Below are positions 22,279-32,950 of a DNA stretch of 64,000 nt, piece by piece (positions within the stretch are counted from its first letter, which is position 1; every line of letters begins with the position of its first letter). The stretch is taken from contig NW_022098062.1 of NCBI RefSeq assembly GCF_002288925.2, forward strand, positions 8,351,242-8,415,241, in the 5' to 3' direction. A model generated the notes under the pieces. That model did not search any database. It was not told the DNA's origin and was given only the letters and a program-made list of their open reading frames with translations. The position numbers and the translations under genes were made by a program. This DNA is from Delphinapterus leucas (taxonomy: Eukaryota; Chordata; Mammalia; Artiodactyla; Monodontidae).

Positions 22279-22460
22279 GGCTTCCCTGGGGGCGCAGTGG
22301 TTGAGAGTCGGCCTGCCGATGCAGGGGACACGGGTTCGTGCCCCGGTCCGGGAAGATCCCACATGCCGCGGAGCGGCTGGGCCCGTGAGCCATGGCCACT
22401 GAGCCTGTGCGTCCGGAGCCTGTGCTCCGCAATGGGAGAGGCCACAGCAGTGAGAGGCCC
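22279..22460 (+). mobile_element. CHR SINE, short form, without 3' tail
   Basis: Complete tRNA-like head and body, but it stops at GAGAGGCCC. The usual GCGTACCGC plus A tail is absent. A perfect 14-bp target-site duplication AATCACTCCTGCTG at 22265-22278 and 22461-22474 shows that this is how it was inserted. Confidence 0.96.
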
Positions 22461-22739
22461 AATCACTCCTGCTGTCCTTAGATGCTGGGCGCGAGGCTCC
22501 GGGTGAGGAGAAGTGGGGGAGAGGTCCTCAAGATGGAGGCTGAATGGAGCCCTGCAGCCCATGAAGCATGGCCAGCCACTCGGGGGATCCAGCCACAAAT
22601 CCAGATCTGAACCTTATCCAGTAACTCAAACCCAAGATCCCTCTGTCCTCACTAGGAAGATCTGGGATATGGGTCTCTAACAGGACAAAGTTCAGCCTGG
22701 GGTTCTTTAGTGGTGCTTGGCCCTCAGTTTACATGTGCA

Positions 22740-23255
22740 AACAGGTCTCCCATCTCTGCTTCGCATAAGCTCTCCTTTCCAGCCAAACTGTCCTGTTCAG
22801 TGTCTCTTGAACTCTTTCTGGGTCTTTCTGACCAGATCTCCTACCTAATGGGATTTTTCCCATCAGAATGTCTTCCTCACCTGTCTCCTTTCAACTAAAC
22901 CCAAATCATCCTTCTAAGCTAAACTCAAGCCCCATGACTTTGGTGAAGCCTTTCCATCCCTTCATCCCACAATGACCCCCTCCCATTCCTACAGTGCTTG
23001 GTTCATCCCTCCTCCTGTTGTGAGTAACATAGTCATGGTCATGGGCATCACCACCAAGGGCCCCTCTGCTGTGCTCCATGTGAGTGGATTCCCCAGTTTG
23101 CACTAGAGTAGCCACCAGTGTCCCTGGATGTATCTCCTCAAGAAAAGTGTAAATTTCTTCAAGTAAGAAGAGGTGTCTTATCTTAGACATCTGCAAATGT
23201 CCTATGATGCCTCACGTATAATAGTTGCTCATTAAATACTTGTTAATGGATTTGC
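22740..23255 (+). repeat. L2 LINE 3' end
   Basis: 'tctaagctaaactcaagccccatgactttggtgaagcctttcc' followed by 'cctcctgttgtgag' and an end 'atgcctcacgtataatagttgctcattaaatacttgttaatg' is the L2 3' end consensus in order. Confidence 0.8.
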
Positions 23256-24197
23256 CACAGTCAGTAGGCGTGAGAAAACTCAAAGATGAGGATGTCAAGG
23301 CTCCACCTGAATTTATTCTCTAACTGGATGCATTTTCCTTAAGCTCTGAGCCCTGGTTGCAACATCGTCGATTTGAGAGAGGAGCAACTCCATCCACACT
23401 TCCCTCATCCCAGAGGAGGGGGCCAGAAGAGGATTCTTGCCTACAGGGTACATGGTGATCTTGGGCAGAAAGGCCTGGGATGATGTGAGATGTTACCAGT
23501 GCTAATAAAGTTCTTGTCTCTTCGTCAGGGCTTGCTAATTGTCTGCAAAGCGCGGTAATGGGAAGACAGTCCCAGGCAGGAGAAGAAACGTGTTCGTTCA
23601 GGGTCAGGGGCAAGATGTGGGTCTCTCTGGCTGTCAGGCTGAAATCTTCATCTCTCTGCTGGTCTCCCTGCCTAGATGCTCCTAGGAGCGCCATGTGGGT
23701 GTGCAGCTTCAAATAATGCTGCATTTGCTTGGCTTTGAATGTACTACCCTGGAGATGGGTGGCAGGCATTCCCACCTGGAGTTTGTCTGGAGCCTGGTGT
23801 CATCTTCAGTTGACTGAGTACATGTAAGTGAGCTGGGGGAGGCTCAAGGTGTCACCCAAGGCAAGGAGAACCCTAGGAGACAGGCGAATGCTGGGGACAA
23901 AACCAAGCCAGGCAAGAATCTGAATACCAGGTAAGACATGGTGTCCGTCACTGCTCCCCTCTGCTTCCATTTCTGCTCCTGCCACTGGCTCCCCACTCCC
24001 ACCCTCACCCCCACTTCACTATCCAGAGCCAGTGTTCTCTGGGGGGGCGGGGAGACACAAAAGAAAGCACAGAGTAGATGCTCAATTACTTTGTTGAAAC
24101 GAATTGAAGAAGGCACGAGGGCTGGGCACCAGCAAACAGAGGGGCACTGGCTGGTTCCTTTAGCAGATACACTGCTCTCAGAAAGGAGTTCTTTAAG
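23256..24197. other. Unique sequence with an L2/MIR 3' remnant
   Basis: No gene. A 'cagagtagatgctcaattactttgttgaa' remnant (24070-24100) is the common 3' end of L2 or MIR. The 151-codon minus frame (23320-23775) has no known relative. Confidence 0.5.
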
Positions 24198-24210
24198 AAA
24201 GGGGCAAAAG

Positions 24211-24415
24211 AGGGCTTCCTTGGTGGCGCAGTGGTTGAGAGTCCGCCTGCCAATGCAGGGGACACGTGCCCCGGTCCAGGAAGATCCCACATGCCGTGGA
24301 GCGGCTGGGCCCGTGAGCCATGGCCGCTGAGCCTGCGCGTCCGCAGCCTGTGCTCCGCAATGGGAGAGGCCACAACAGTGAGAGGCCCGCGTACCGCAAA
24401 AAACAAACAAACAAA
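24211..24415 (+). mobile_element. CHR SINE, short form, B box disrupted
   Basis: Short-form copy with an A-rich tail, flanked by a 13-bp duplication AAAGGGGCAAAAG at 24198-24210 and 24416-24428. The usual GGACACGGGTTCGTGCCC is shortened to GGACACGTGCCC near 24260, so the internal polymerase III B box is missing. Confidence 0.96.
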
Positions 24416-24428
24416 AAAGGGGCAAAAG

Positions 24429-25480
24429 GAATTATTGATTGGGAGTTGCAAAACCACTTTGTCAGTTCTTTTAAAGAGAGAATTTCTTTCTCCTACGGAG
24501 ACCGCGGTTAGCATGAGAAGGGCCAATGTACAAGGTTACACGCTGTGTCTGTCCCTGGCCCTTCGCTCGCTGACGGCTTCATAGCCTGTCTCACAACGCG
24601 CTTGCCTTCTCACCCTGCATGCACCTCTCTCCCCCTGTGCCCCAGAAGGTCAGCAGGTTTTCTCTCACGTTTTTGTCTGTTTCAGCTAACAGGTCTCTGA
24701 CAGGCAGGGTCCTTCCTTACCAGGAGGACTGCTGTGTCCACAGCGAGGCTGCCTCTGTCCTACCTTGAGGGTCCTGAACTCACCAAGCAGAGCTGGGTCT
24801 AAGGACAGTGTGACCGCGCACCAGGGTCTGGCTGCTAGGGAACCTGCTCAGATTTGGGAGGAGCAAATTTGAATCACAGATGCAAATTGCTTAACTTTCT
24901 GTCCTTCTCCATCTCTTCCTCATGTGAAAGGAAGAGAGAATTCGGAGCTGGTCTTTTCTAAGAAGGTGCTCCTGGTAAGCTAGCTCCCAGAGTCTGAGAA
25001 CCAGAGTTCATCTGAAGCTTGGAATTCAGTCGCTCCAACAGTGGGGGGCTTTGGGGTAGGCTGGGGGAATTCTCTGGGGATTTGTAGCCCATGCTTTTCC
25101 CTGATTTGCAGTCACTGCCAATCTGGGAGTCTAAAATGTGTTGACAGCAGACATCCTTTTTGTTCTGACTATAGGAGCGATTCGTGGGTACCCTGCCTTT
25201 GTCTCTTCCATTGGCAGCCCGAGAACGAAGCAAACAGCAGAGGAGACAAGAGGGAAGGAAAGAAGGGGCTGATGGGTGTGTCAGAGTGAGGCCCAGAGTC
25301 CCTGTTTTCTCCTTTCCTCCTGCAAATGACCTCATTTATTATGGAAAAGGTTTAGATATTGAGTCCTAACTTGCAAGAAGGAGAAACAGCCCAATCGATA
25401 CCTCTCCAGAGCACCTGTGGAGGCGGACTGCTGCAGGTAGGGTGAAGAGGAAGCAGAGAGGGAGGAGGGGAGAGTAATTA
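24429..25480. other. Unique noncoding sequence
   Basis: No repeat recognised. The 125-codon minus frame (24958-25335) is Ser-Leu-Pro rich without similarity. Confidence 0.45.
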
Positions 25481-25605
25481 GAAGATAACCTGGCTTAAGA
25501 AGTAGCTCTGGACCATCTGCGCTTTCATTAAGCATGGAACATGCGCATCTAATCCCAATTAACTTCTGCCACCATCTCCAATGTCAGCTTCTCTGTTCAC
25601 GCCAG
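25480..25605. promoter_or_regulatory. Candidate conserved noncoding element
   Basis: Compact block with CATTAAGC, the perfect palindrome ATGCGCAT (25541-25548), a bicoid-class TAATCC (25550-25555, OTX/PITX/CRX type) directly followed by CAATTA (25556-25561). Repeat-free. Evidence is motif density only. Confidence 0.5.
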
Positions 25606-25929
25606 TGACAAGACTTCAGCTGCAGGCCAACAGGCTGGGAAAACCCCACATTACCTGGGTGGGAACAACCAGAAGGGCCCTGCCTGCTGGGGCACTGGTG
25701 GTGGTGGAGACAAGGCAGAAGAAGTAGCTGGGTTATTAAGTCAAGTCTTGCCCTGGCCTCCAGCTCTTCCCAGTGCAACTTTATCTGGGGAACTGGGCAG
25801 AATCTTTCTGCACTTGGCCCTTAGGCCTTATAGAGGGACTTTATCAACATTCCCAGAAGTGGAAGCCCCCGACAAGCACTCTGTTTATGCACCAGAAAGC
25901 CATAGAGGATGGAGCCTTAATGCGCCGGC

Positions 25930-26030
25930 TGTGAAGGCCTATGCATGAGCTTGGGTGATGTCCAAGGACTGCTGCTTTGGGCCTCAGTTTCCTCTGCTGG
26001 ACCAAGAGAGAATTTGATTAGGTGATCTCC
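25930..26030 (+). repeat. MIR SINE fragment
   Basis: 'gcctcagtttcctctgctgg' and 'gagagaatttgattaggtgatctcc' are MIR 3' half words. Confidence 0.6.
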
Positions 26031-26033
26031 AAC

Positions 26034-26235
26034 TGCGCTGTCCAATATGGTAGCCACTGGCGACGTGTGGCTATTTGAATTGAGATGAATTGAGATTAAA
26101 TAGAAAATTCAGCTGCTCAGTCACACTAGCCACGTTTCAAATGCTCAATAGCTACATGTGGCCACTGGCTGCTGCATCAGGCAGTGTAGGTGTAGAACAT
26201 CTCCGTCACTGCAGAAAGTTCTGGTGGGCAGCGCT
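26034..26235. repeat. Non-autonomous hAT DNA transposon remnant
   Basis: Begins 'gcgctgtccaatatggtagcc', contains 'acgtgtggctatttgaattgag' and 'tagccacgtttcaaatgctcaatagctacatgtggccactgg', and ends near 'cagcgct', giving inverted ends. This is the Charlie-type family with these words. Confidence 0.8.
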
Positions 26236-27139
26236 CATCCATAACATCTCTGGCCATTCTGCTATTGCGTTATTCTAGAATTGCCTGCTATCAAGAGTCC
26301 TGCAGCATTAGTTCCTTTGCCCCCTTGAGTTCCCTCCCCACCAGCTGCTGTCTTCTGCCATCACTTACACAGCACACAACACAGCAATGCCCCCCCCCAC
26401 ACACACACAGGGCACACAATGCTTTCTTCCAATCAGGGCAGTGTTGAGAAATTTGATAGCCTGACTTGAGAACAACTGACTAATTGGGTGCACGCCTGAC
26501 TTCTTACATTTTAGGGACTTTCTTTGTCATGTAATTATTCGTTGTACACCATTTCCTGAATGCCTACTACATGCCAGGTACTGTTTAGAGCACCAGTGGA
26601 ATGTGGAGTTTGGGGATGACCCCTTATGACAGCGAAGTCCTTCGCGGTAGGAGGCATGGCCACCAGGAGCATCAGCAACCCTCTAAGTGTCCACCTGTGG
26701 CCTTGCCCCTGAAGGGTTTGCATCGCACAAACAGCCCTCACTTTATAAACACTTGATATAAACAGATGGGGGCTGGGAGGAGTTGAGGAGGATGCAGTGT
26801 GATCAGCCCTTGATTGGAGGCCTGGGCAGCATGTTATGGGGACAGAGCAGAGACAGTCACAGCTCCCCGCTCCCGGGGCCTCGATTTCCCCAGGTGAACA
26901 GAGGGCGGGCCTGGCCCTCTCCGAGGCCTCCTCGTGGCCGAGACCCTCTCTGCAGGAGTTGAGATGTCTGAGCACTCTTTGGAGGAAGAGCCTCACTGGG
27001 TGCAAAATTCAAGCTGCACAGGTTTTTCTCCGTTTCCCAACTGTGCTGCCCTTTATTCTTTTAAATCCTGAGGCTGCCTGGAGCCTCCTTCCCTCCCCAT
27101 ACAGCTCTCCCTCCTTCCCGGCTGCATAGCCCCAGCCCA
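26236..27139. other. Unique sequence with small simple repeats
   Basis: Contains a C-run plus (CA)n patch at 26390-26410 and an L2-like 'gaatgcctactacatgccaggtactg' remnant at 26559-26584. No gene. Frames of 97-156 codons overlap antisense to each other. Confidence 0.5.
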
Positions 27140-27265
27140 GTTCTTGTCATATTTCCTACTGGATCGGGTGTTTAATTAAAATCATAATTAAAATTGATCT
27201 CCTCATTAGCATGCACCTGCTCTGCCTCTCACATCCTTGCGTTCCATTATCCACTGAAGATGTCA
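27140..27265. promoter_or_regulatory. Candidate conserved noncoding element
   Basis: A tight homeodomain-core cluster: TTAATTAA (27172-27179), TAATTA (27185-27190), then AAATTGATC and CATTAGCATGC. It is not part of any repeat I recognise. Confidence 0.5.
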
Positions 27266-27960
27266 GGGCTGACAGGCGACAGCCAGACCCCAGGCCGGCC
27301 CCACTTGATGGGGTTGGCGGATGACAACATCTGGACAGAGAGGACTTTGGGGGAGAAGCTGCATCCACGGCAGAACAACAAACAATTAGCGCCAGGTGGG
27401 CCCTCTGGGGAAAGGGCCGGCTGCTGGAGGCCTGCGCGCAGCTGGCTACATCTGTGGTCCCACCGGAAGGACTCCTCCCACGTCCACCTTCCTACCCCTA
27501 CTCTGTGTGTACGCGCACACATATACATACACCGCATGCACACCCCTCGGGTGATCTGTGACAAGTCAACAAACTCCTGGCCCTGGAGAGTCTGGGGGGG
27601 TGAAACCAAGAAGGCCTCTGGTTTCCAGAGGTGAACCCCAGATGTGCCCTCAAGGAGCCTCCATCTGGGCTGTGATGAGCACTATCATGACCCTCCTCCA
27701 GGGGGCACCAGTGAGAGTGAGGCGAGCCACAGGGGGTCAGGAGAGGAGCTGGCCTGAGCCTCCCAGCTTGAGGAGACCTGCAAAGAAATGCTGGGGTGTC
27801 AGGCGTGAGTGTGCAGTGCAGGGGTATGAACCCTATGGCTACTTGACTTCCTGCCTGGCCCCTCTCACCCATGGAAGGGGAAGGAGGCCTGGGAGGAGAA
27901 AGCCAGCAGGGCATGAACTCAGTGCAGGAATGGAAGCTCCACAAGAGCAGGGGATTTCTT
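27266..27960. other. GC-rich unique sequence
   Basis: No repeat or gene. Frames of 120-151 codons occur on both strands over the same bases, typical of GC-rich DNA. Confidence 0.45.
27692..27712 (+). promoter_or_regulatory. Possible CTCF site
   Basis: CCTCCTCCAGGGGGCACCAG matches the CTCF core (CCNNNAGGGGGC) well. One motif by eye, no binding data. Confidence 0.4.
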
Positions 27961-28339
27961 TCTTTTTAAAATTTTTTTTATTTTTATTTTTAATTGTTGT
28001 TAAGAACACATAACATAAAATTTACTATCTTAACTGTCTCTAAGTACAGTTCAGTAGTGTCAAATATATTCACATTATTGTACAACCAATCTTCAGAAGT
28101 TTTACATCTTGTAGAACTGATGCTCTGTATCCATTAAACAACAACTCTCCATCCCCTCCTCCCCCAGCCCCTAGCATCCACCATTCTACTTTCTGTCTCT
28201 AGGAAGCTGACTACTCTAGGTGCCTCATGTAAGTATAATCACATGGTATTTGACTTTTTGTGACTGGCTTACTTCACTTAGCATAATGTCCTCAAGGGTC
28301 ATCCATGTTGTAACATGAATCAAAGTTTCTTTCCTTTTT

Positions 28340-28585
28340 TTAATTTAATTTAATTTTTATTTATTTATTTTATTTTTATTGATTTATTTATTTGTGGTAC
28401 GCAGGCCTCTCACTGTTGTGGCCTCTCTCATTGCGGAGCACAGGTTCCGGACACTCAGGCTCAGCGGCCATGGCTCACGGGCCCAGCCGCTCTGCGGCAT
28501 GTGGGATCTTCCCGGACCGGGGCACAAACCCGTGTCCCCTGCATCGGCAGGCGGACTCTCAAACACTGCGCCACCAGGGAAGCCC
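28340..28585 (-). mobile_element. CHR SINE, short form, inside L1
   Basis: Minus-strand copy with an AT-rich left end of TTTAA/TTTAT words that extends its tail. Target-site duplication TCTTTCCTTTTT at 28328-28339 and 28586-28597, lying in the older L1. Therefore younger than that L1. Confidence 0.95.
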
Positions 28586-28808
28586 TCTTTCCTTTTTAAG
28601 ATTGAATAATACTCCATTGTATGTAAATACCACATTTCGTTTATCCACCCATCTGTAGATGGATGGACACTTGGGTTGCTTCCACATCTTGGCTGTTGTG
28701 AATGCTGCTGCTATGAGCATGCAAGCGCAAATATCTCTTCAAGATTCTGCTTTTGATTCTTTCAGATATACACCCAGAAGTAGAAGTGCAGGGATCATAC
28801 GATAATTC

Positions 28809-29317
28809 TGTAACAAAGAAGAACAAACCTGACTCCACATTGGATCTGTTGCTTTAGCTCTAACCCTTGTGCTCTGTTGCCTGTGCTTAGTCATGCTGGC
28901 TCTGCACCTTTGTAAAAGAATGTTGCCTGTAGCCTGAAATATACAGGATAGCCCCTTCTCAAGCCTCTGACCTTTAAAGGTATAACACTTTCCCATTCAT
29001 ATAGAGATAAAAAGTTGCAGAACAGAGAATAACATTTGTCTTGTTGGAGGAACATTGTGACCAGATCTACATGGACAGTTGCAAGAACAAAGGACTCTGG
29101 TACCAAGAAATTGGCACCAACCGACCACATCCCCTCCCCTTGTAGTATAAAAGAAGCCTGAATTCTAACTCAGGTAAAATGGTTCTTTGGGATGCTAGAC
29201 CCATCTTCTTGGTGTGCTGGATTTCTGAATAAAGTCGCTATCCCTTGCCCCAACAATTTGTCCCTTGATTTATTGGTCTGTCGTGTGTAAAGCAGTATAA
29301 GCCGGGACTCAGTAACA
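28809..29317 (+). mobile_element. Solo LTR of a class I endogenous retrovirus
   Basis: The element starts TGTAACAAAG and ends AGTAACA, so the ends are TG...CA. It is flanked by a 4-bp duplication ATTC (28805-28808 and 29318-29321) within the L1. It has a TATA-like TATAAAAG at 29146-29153 and an AATAAA poly-A signal at 29228-29233, both in the plus orientation. A 4-bp duplication is typical of gammaretrovirus-like (ERV1) elements. No internal viral region is present, so it is what recombination between two LTRs leaves. Subfamily not identified. Confidence 0.85.
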
Positions 29318-29679
29318 ATTCTATCTTTAATTTTTGAGGAACCCCCATAGTGTGTTCTATAGGGGCTATGCAATTTTACATTCCCACCAGCAGAGCCCAA
29401 GTGTTCTCATTTCTTAACATCCTCATCAACACTCATTTTCTGTTTTTGTTTGTTTGTTGGTTTTTCGTAATAGCCATCCTAATGGGTATAAAGTGATTTC
29501 TCATTGTGGTTTTGATTTGCATTTCCCTAATGATTAGTGATGTTGAGCATCTTTTCATGTGCTTATTGGCCATTTGTATTTCCTCTTTGAAGAAATATCT
29601 ATTCAAGTTCTTTGCCCATTTTTTAATCAGGTTATTTGTTTTGTTGTTGATGAGTGGGCAGGGCTTTTTATCTGTCTTG

Positions 29680-29775
29680 TTCTCTGCCGTATTCCTGGCA
29701 CCTAAAACAGAACCTGGCATATTGCATGCACTCAGTTTCCTTACTGAACATTTGTTGAATTAGTGAGTACCTTTC
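29680..29775 (+). repeat. L2/MIR-type 3' remnant
   Basis: 'cctggcacctaaaacagaacctggcatattgcatgcactc' followed by 'actgaacatttgttgaattagtga' is the common end of these repeats. The neighbouring sequence at 29776-29964 is unique. Confidence 0.6.
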
Positions 29776-29964
29776 ATTTTCAGAAATCACTAAATGAAAC
29801 GGGATTCTTCCAAAGGGGTGGTGAGGATATGGACGTGATATGAAATGTGATGTCTCACTTACTCCACCTTTTTGCAAATCCTGTGTGAGTTCTGTAATAG
29901 AAGCCTAGGTCAAATTGACCTCACATCTAAGGGAGTTTTGACCAAGGTGGACATCCTATAGTGA

Positions 29965-30345
29965 AGGAAATTTAGGCTTTGGGGTTAGACTTCAATTCGT
30001 ATCCCAGAGCTCTGCTACTTACTGGCTATGTGGGCCTGTGCAAATTACCTCTCTAAGCCTCAGTTTGCATATACATAAAAGGAATAAAAATACCTACCAG
30101 GGGCTTCCCTGGTGGCGCAGTGGTTGAGAGTCCACCTGCCAATGCAGGGGACGTGGGTTCGTGCCCCGGTCCGGGAGGATCCCACATGCCGCGGAGCAGC
30201 TGGGCCTGTGAGCCATGGCTGCTGAGCCTGTGCGTCTGGAGCCTGTGCTCCGCAACGGGAGAGGCCACGGAGATGAGAGGCCCGTGTACTGAAAAAAAAA
30301 AAAAAACCTACCAAATAGGGTGGTCACAAGGAAGACATGGGGTAA
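29965..30345 (+). repeat. MIR SINE interrupted by a CHR SINE
   Basis: Left part 'gctttggggttagacttcaattcgtatcccagagctctgctacttactgg...gcctcagtttgcat' (29970-30099) and right part 'agggtggtcacaag...' (30314-30345) are the two sides of one MIR. Confidence 0.8.
30100..30305 (+). mobile_element. CHR SINE, short form
   Basis: Full short-form copy with a run of about 15 A. A short duplication ACCTACCA at 30092-30099 and 30306-30313 marks the target in the MIR. Body has private changes (GTGAGCCATGGCTGCTGAG, CGGAGATGAGAGG). Confidence 0.93.
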
Positions 30346-31309
30346 TAAGGTCCTGTAACTGATCATTCCCTTTCTTGCTCTTCTTCCCTGTGATTCTAAA
30401 ATTCTGATTATAACATCCTACAAATGACCAGAACAACCAGGACTCACATTGTCCCTCGTGTTAAGCACATGGTATCAGTTGATCGCTGTCTCTGTGTGAG
30501 ATACTGCACTTAGGAGGGAGGAAGCTCAGAAATGTGTAAGGCATGGATGGGTCCTACCCCTGGAACAAGGCTGGGGGGCAGGTGAACCGAGGCCAGAAGA
30601 AGGCTTTAGTGACCCTGAGCTGGCTTTGCAGGAAGAGTTGGGCTTAGATAGGCCAAGAGAGTGCCCTGAAGTGGCAAGGGCATGGCTTCAACATCAGGTT
30701 CCTGTCTTCAGACTTCCTCCTGCCCAGTGGAGGCCACCCAGGAGGTTTGAGCAGGGGAAAAGCCAGGTGAAAACTGGTGAGGGCTAGCTGGGCTGCAGAA
30801 GAAGGCATGGAAATTATCCAAGGATGCAAAGCCTCCTCGCAGTGAGGGGGTTCTTCCTCTGGCTGCTTAAATTCTGTCTGCTGGAATTGAAGTTTGTTTT
30901 CTCCTCTGCAGTCTTTGGGGGAAGGAGAGAATTGCTAATGACCTTCCTCCATTACCTGACATTGATTTGTGGGAGGGGAGCTCTGCCGTAGCTTGGTCTT
31001 CCTGCCTTTCCCTGTGCACATCCCTCTGGATGTACTAACAAGGGCTTAACCAGAGATGAATAAGTGCCAAGGCATTTTTAGTTTATAGTACTTCCCCAAA
31101 CTTCTTCCTCCCTCTCCTTCCCCCCACCCCTCTACCTCCCCAGCCCCTGTCCTTGGGGGCTCAGGGCAGAGGTCACCCTCCTGGGGGAGACGATCCTCCA
31201 GTCCTGCCCCGGTGGGCTCACCTCTGCTCCTCCCTGGGAGCCGCCAGCAGGCAGCCTGGGAGCCCTGGGAAGTCAGGTCAAACGCAGACGATGTAGGAGC
31301 CGGAGCCAG
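30346..31309. other. Unique noncoding sequence
   Basis: No repeat or gene seen. A C/T-rich patch with short C runs at 31090-31150. Confidence 0.45.
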
Positions 31310-31490
31310 CGGGAGGCAGGGTGTCCACCAGGGAGGTGATTAGCTCTGTGGCTCCTCTAGTAATAATCTGTGAGGCTAACAAACAGCACAGAGGAGGCAG
31401 CGAGGGCAGGCTGTGCGCTGGCTGTCTCTGTCCTTGTTAAGGTTAGATGACGGGGGAGACCTTGTTAATTGCAGACTTACCCTGGTTACT
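31310..31490. promoter_or_regulatory. Candidate conserved noncoding element (weaker)
   Basis: GTGATTAGC, CTAGTAATAATC, GAGGCTAAC and CTTGTTAATTGCAG occur within 180 bp of repeat-free sequence. Motif density is moderate. Confidence 0.35.
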
Positions 31491-32689
31491 ACCAGCTCTC
31501 AGCCAACGAGCCACAGGAGGCAAAGCCAAGGCTTAGTGGGGGAGATTTGGAGCAGCTGAAGTCTGCTGGGGTAGAGTTTCGTCCCTACCCTGGGGACCCA
31601 ACTTGTGAGAAAGCCCTGGGATTCAAAAACTCAGCTCATGCATTGGTCAGTATTGGCTGGCTGCAATGTGTTCTATAGAACATTCAAAGGAGTCCCGAAT
31701 TTCATTTTTTTGAAAGACATGAGTTGAACCAACAAAGACGAGTCTCCATCTCTCCCATCAGAGGACCCCCCGACACACACACACTCTCACACATACACAC
31801 GTGCACTCACACACACTTGGTTCTGAGCCTTCTGGTGTTCGATGGTCTATAAATATCCGTTGCATTGAATTAAACTTGAAATTGAACCCAGAGAGAAGGG
31901 GTGTGGCTCTTCTCCCTCTGGCTTCCCTGGCTCCTTTGCTGCTTGACCCTGTAGCTGCCTGGAAAAAAGGACAACACAGAACGAGGTGGGAGGACCTGCC
32001 TCAGCTAGGGGGTGGCTGAGGCCATGAGAGGGCAGGAGCAAAGGAAATATAGGAGCCGGGCTGGCAGCCAGGGGTGGAACAGCATAGACAAGACCCCAAG
32101 CTCAGCCTTCAAGGAAATGCAGGGTGGGAGCGTGGCCACAGCAAGAGCCCTGGTTAGCATCACACAGAACATGTCCAGGCTGAGCCCCATGAACAGAAGC
32201 CCAGAAGACTGAGTAGGGTGACGGAGGTGTGGGCAGCTGGTTTGCCGAATGTCAATATGGGAAAATCTTAAAAAGTGCAGTTTTCTGAGGCTAGCCTCTG
32301 ACAGAGAACAAGTGACTCTTAACCCCAGTAGATTGTAATTTAAAGACCTCAAAGGAGCTCCTAGAAATAAGAAGCTTCATGGAGGATGCTGGAAAGAAAA
32401 AGGTAGAATTTCCTCCCTGTTGGGTGTATGTTTGTCTTCTGCCGAGAACTACCAACCAGTCTGTCTCTCATATCTGGACAGTGCATGGGGACAGAAGCCC
32501 TGGCTCTGAACTGCCCCATCTTCTCCAACTGTTAGAATTTTCTTTACTCCCCTCACTTCCTGGTTGCCCCTCCCCTCTCCTCTACGGACTTCATGGCTGC
32601 CTGTGGTCGCCTGGAACCCACCCCTTCCCTAGGCACCCGCTCTGGATACCCCTCTAAGATCTGATCTGTGGTGGCAGGACTAGTAGTGG
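31491..32689. other. Unique sequence with a CA-rich simple repeat
   Basis: CA-rich interrupted microsatellite at 31769-31818. A MEF2-like CTATAAATAT at 31847-31856 is noted. Remaining sequence unrecognised. Open frames are 66-115 codons. Confidence 0.45.
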
Positions 32690-32950
32690 TGCCATGAAAT
32701 AAGAATGGTAATAATAATGAAGGAATGAATGACCATCTGTTAGGTCCTTATGATGTGCCAGGGCCCTGAGCTAAGTGCCTTATAATGCATTATTTCATGT
32801 AATACTTCTAACAATCTCATGAAGGATCATTTAATCATTTTATAAGACCTGATTTATAAAAGAAGAAACTGAGGCTCCGAGAGGTCACACAACTTGCCAG
32901 GGCCACTCAGATAGCAAGTTGCTGCGCTGGGATTCAGACTCTGAAGGGGA
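32690..32950 (-). repeat. MIR SINE, minus strand
   Basis: Near full-length reversed MIR: 'atgatgtgccagggccctgagctaagtgcc', 'gaagaaactgaggctccgagaggtcacacaacttgcc', 'ttgctgcgctgggattcagactctg'. The start of the 186-codon frame (32919-33479) lies in it. Confidence 0.9.

Larger units (their letters stand above)
27961..29650 (-). mobile_element. Old L1 LINE fragment, minus strand, interrupted twice
   Basis: L1 sequence in reversed order at 27961-28327, 28598-28808 and 29318-29650 ('aataatactccattgtatgtaaataccacat', 'atccacccatctgtagatggatgg', 'ggtataaagtgatttctcattgtggttttgatttgcatttcc'). The insertions are a CHR SINE (28340-28585) and a solo LTR (28809-29317). ORF2 is broken by many stops. Confidence 0.92.

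Noticed and set aside
23844..24425. 193-codon minus-strand frame
   Set aside because: It reads through the CHR SINE at 24.2-24.4 kb, which accounts for part of its length.
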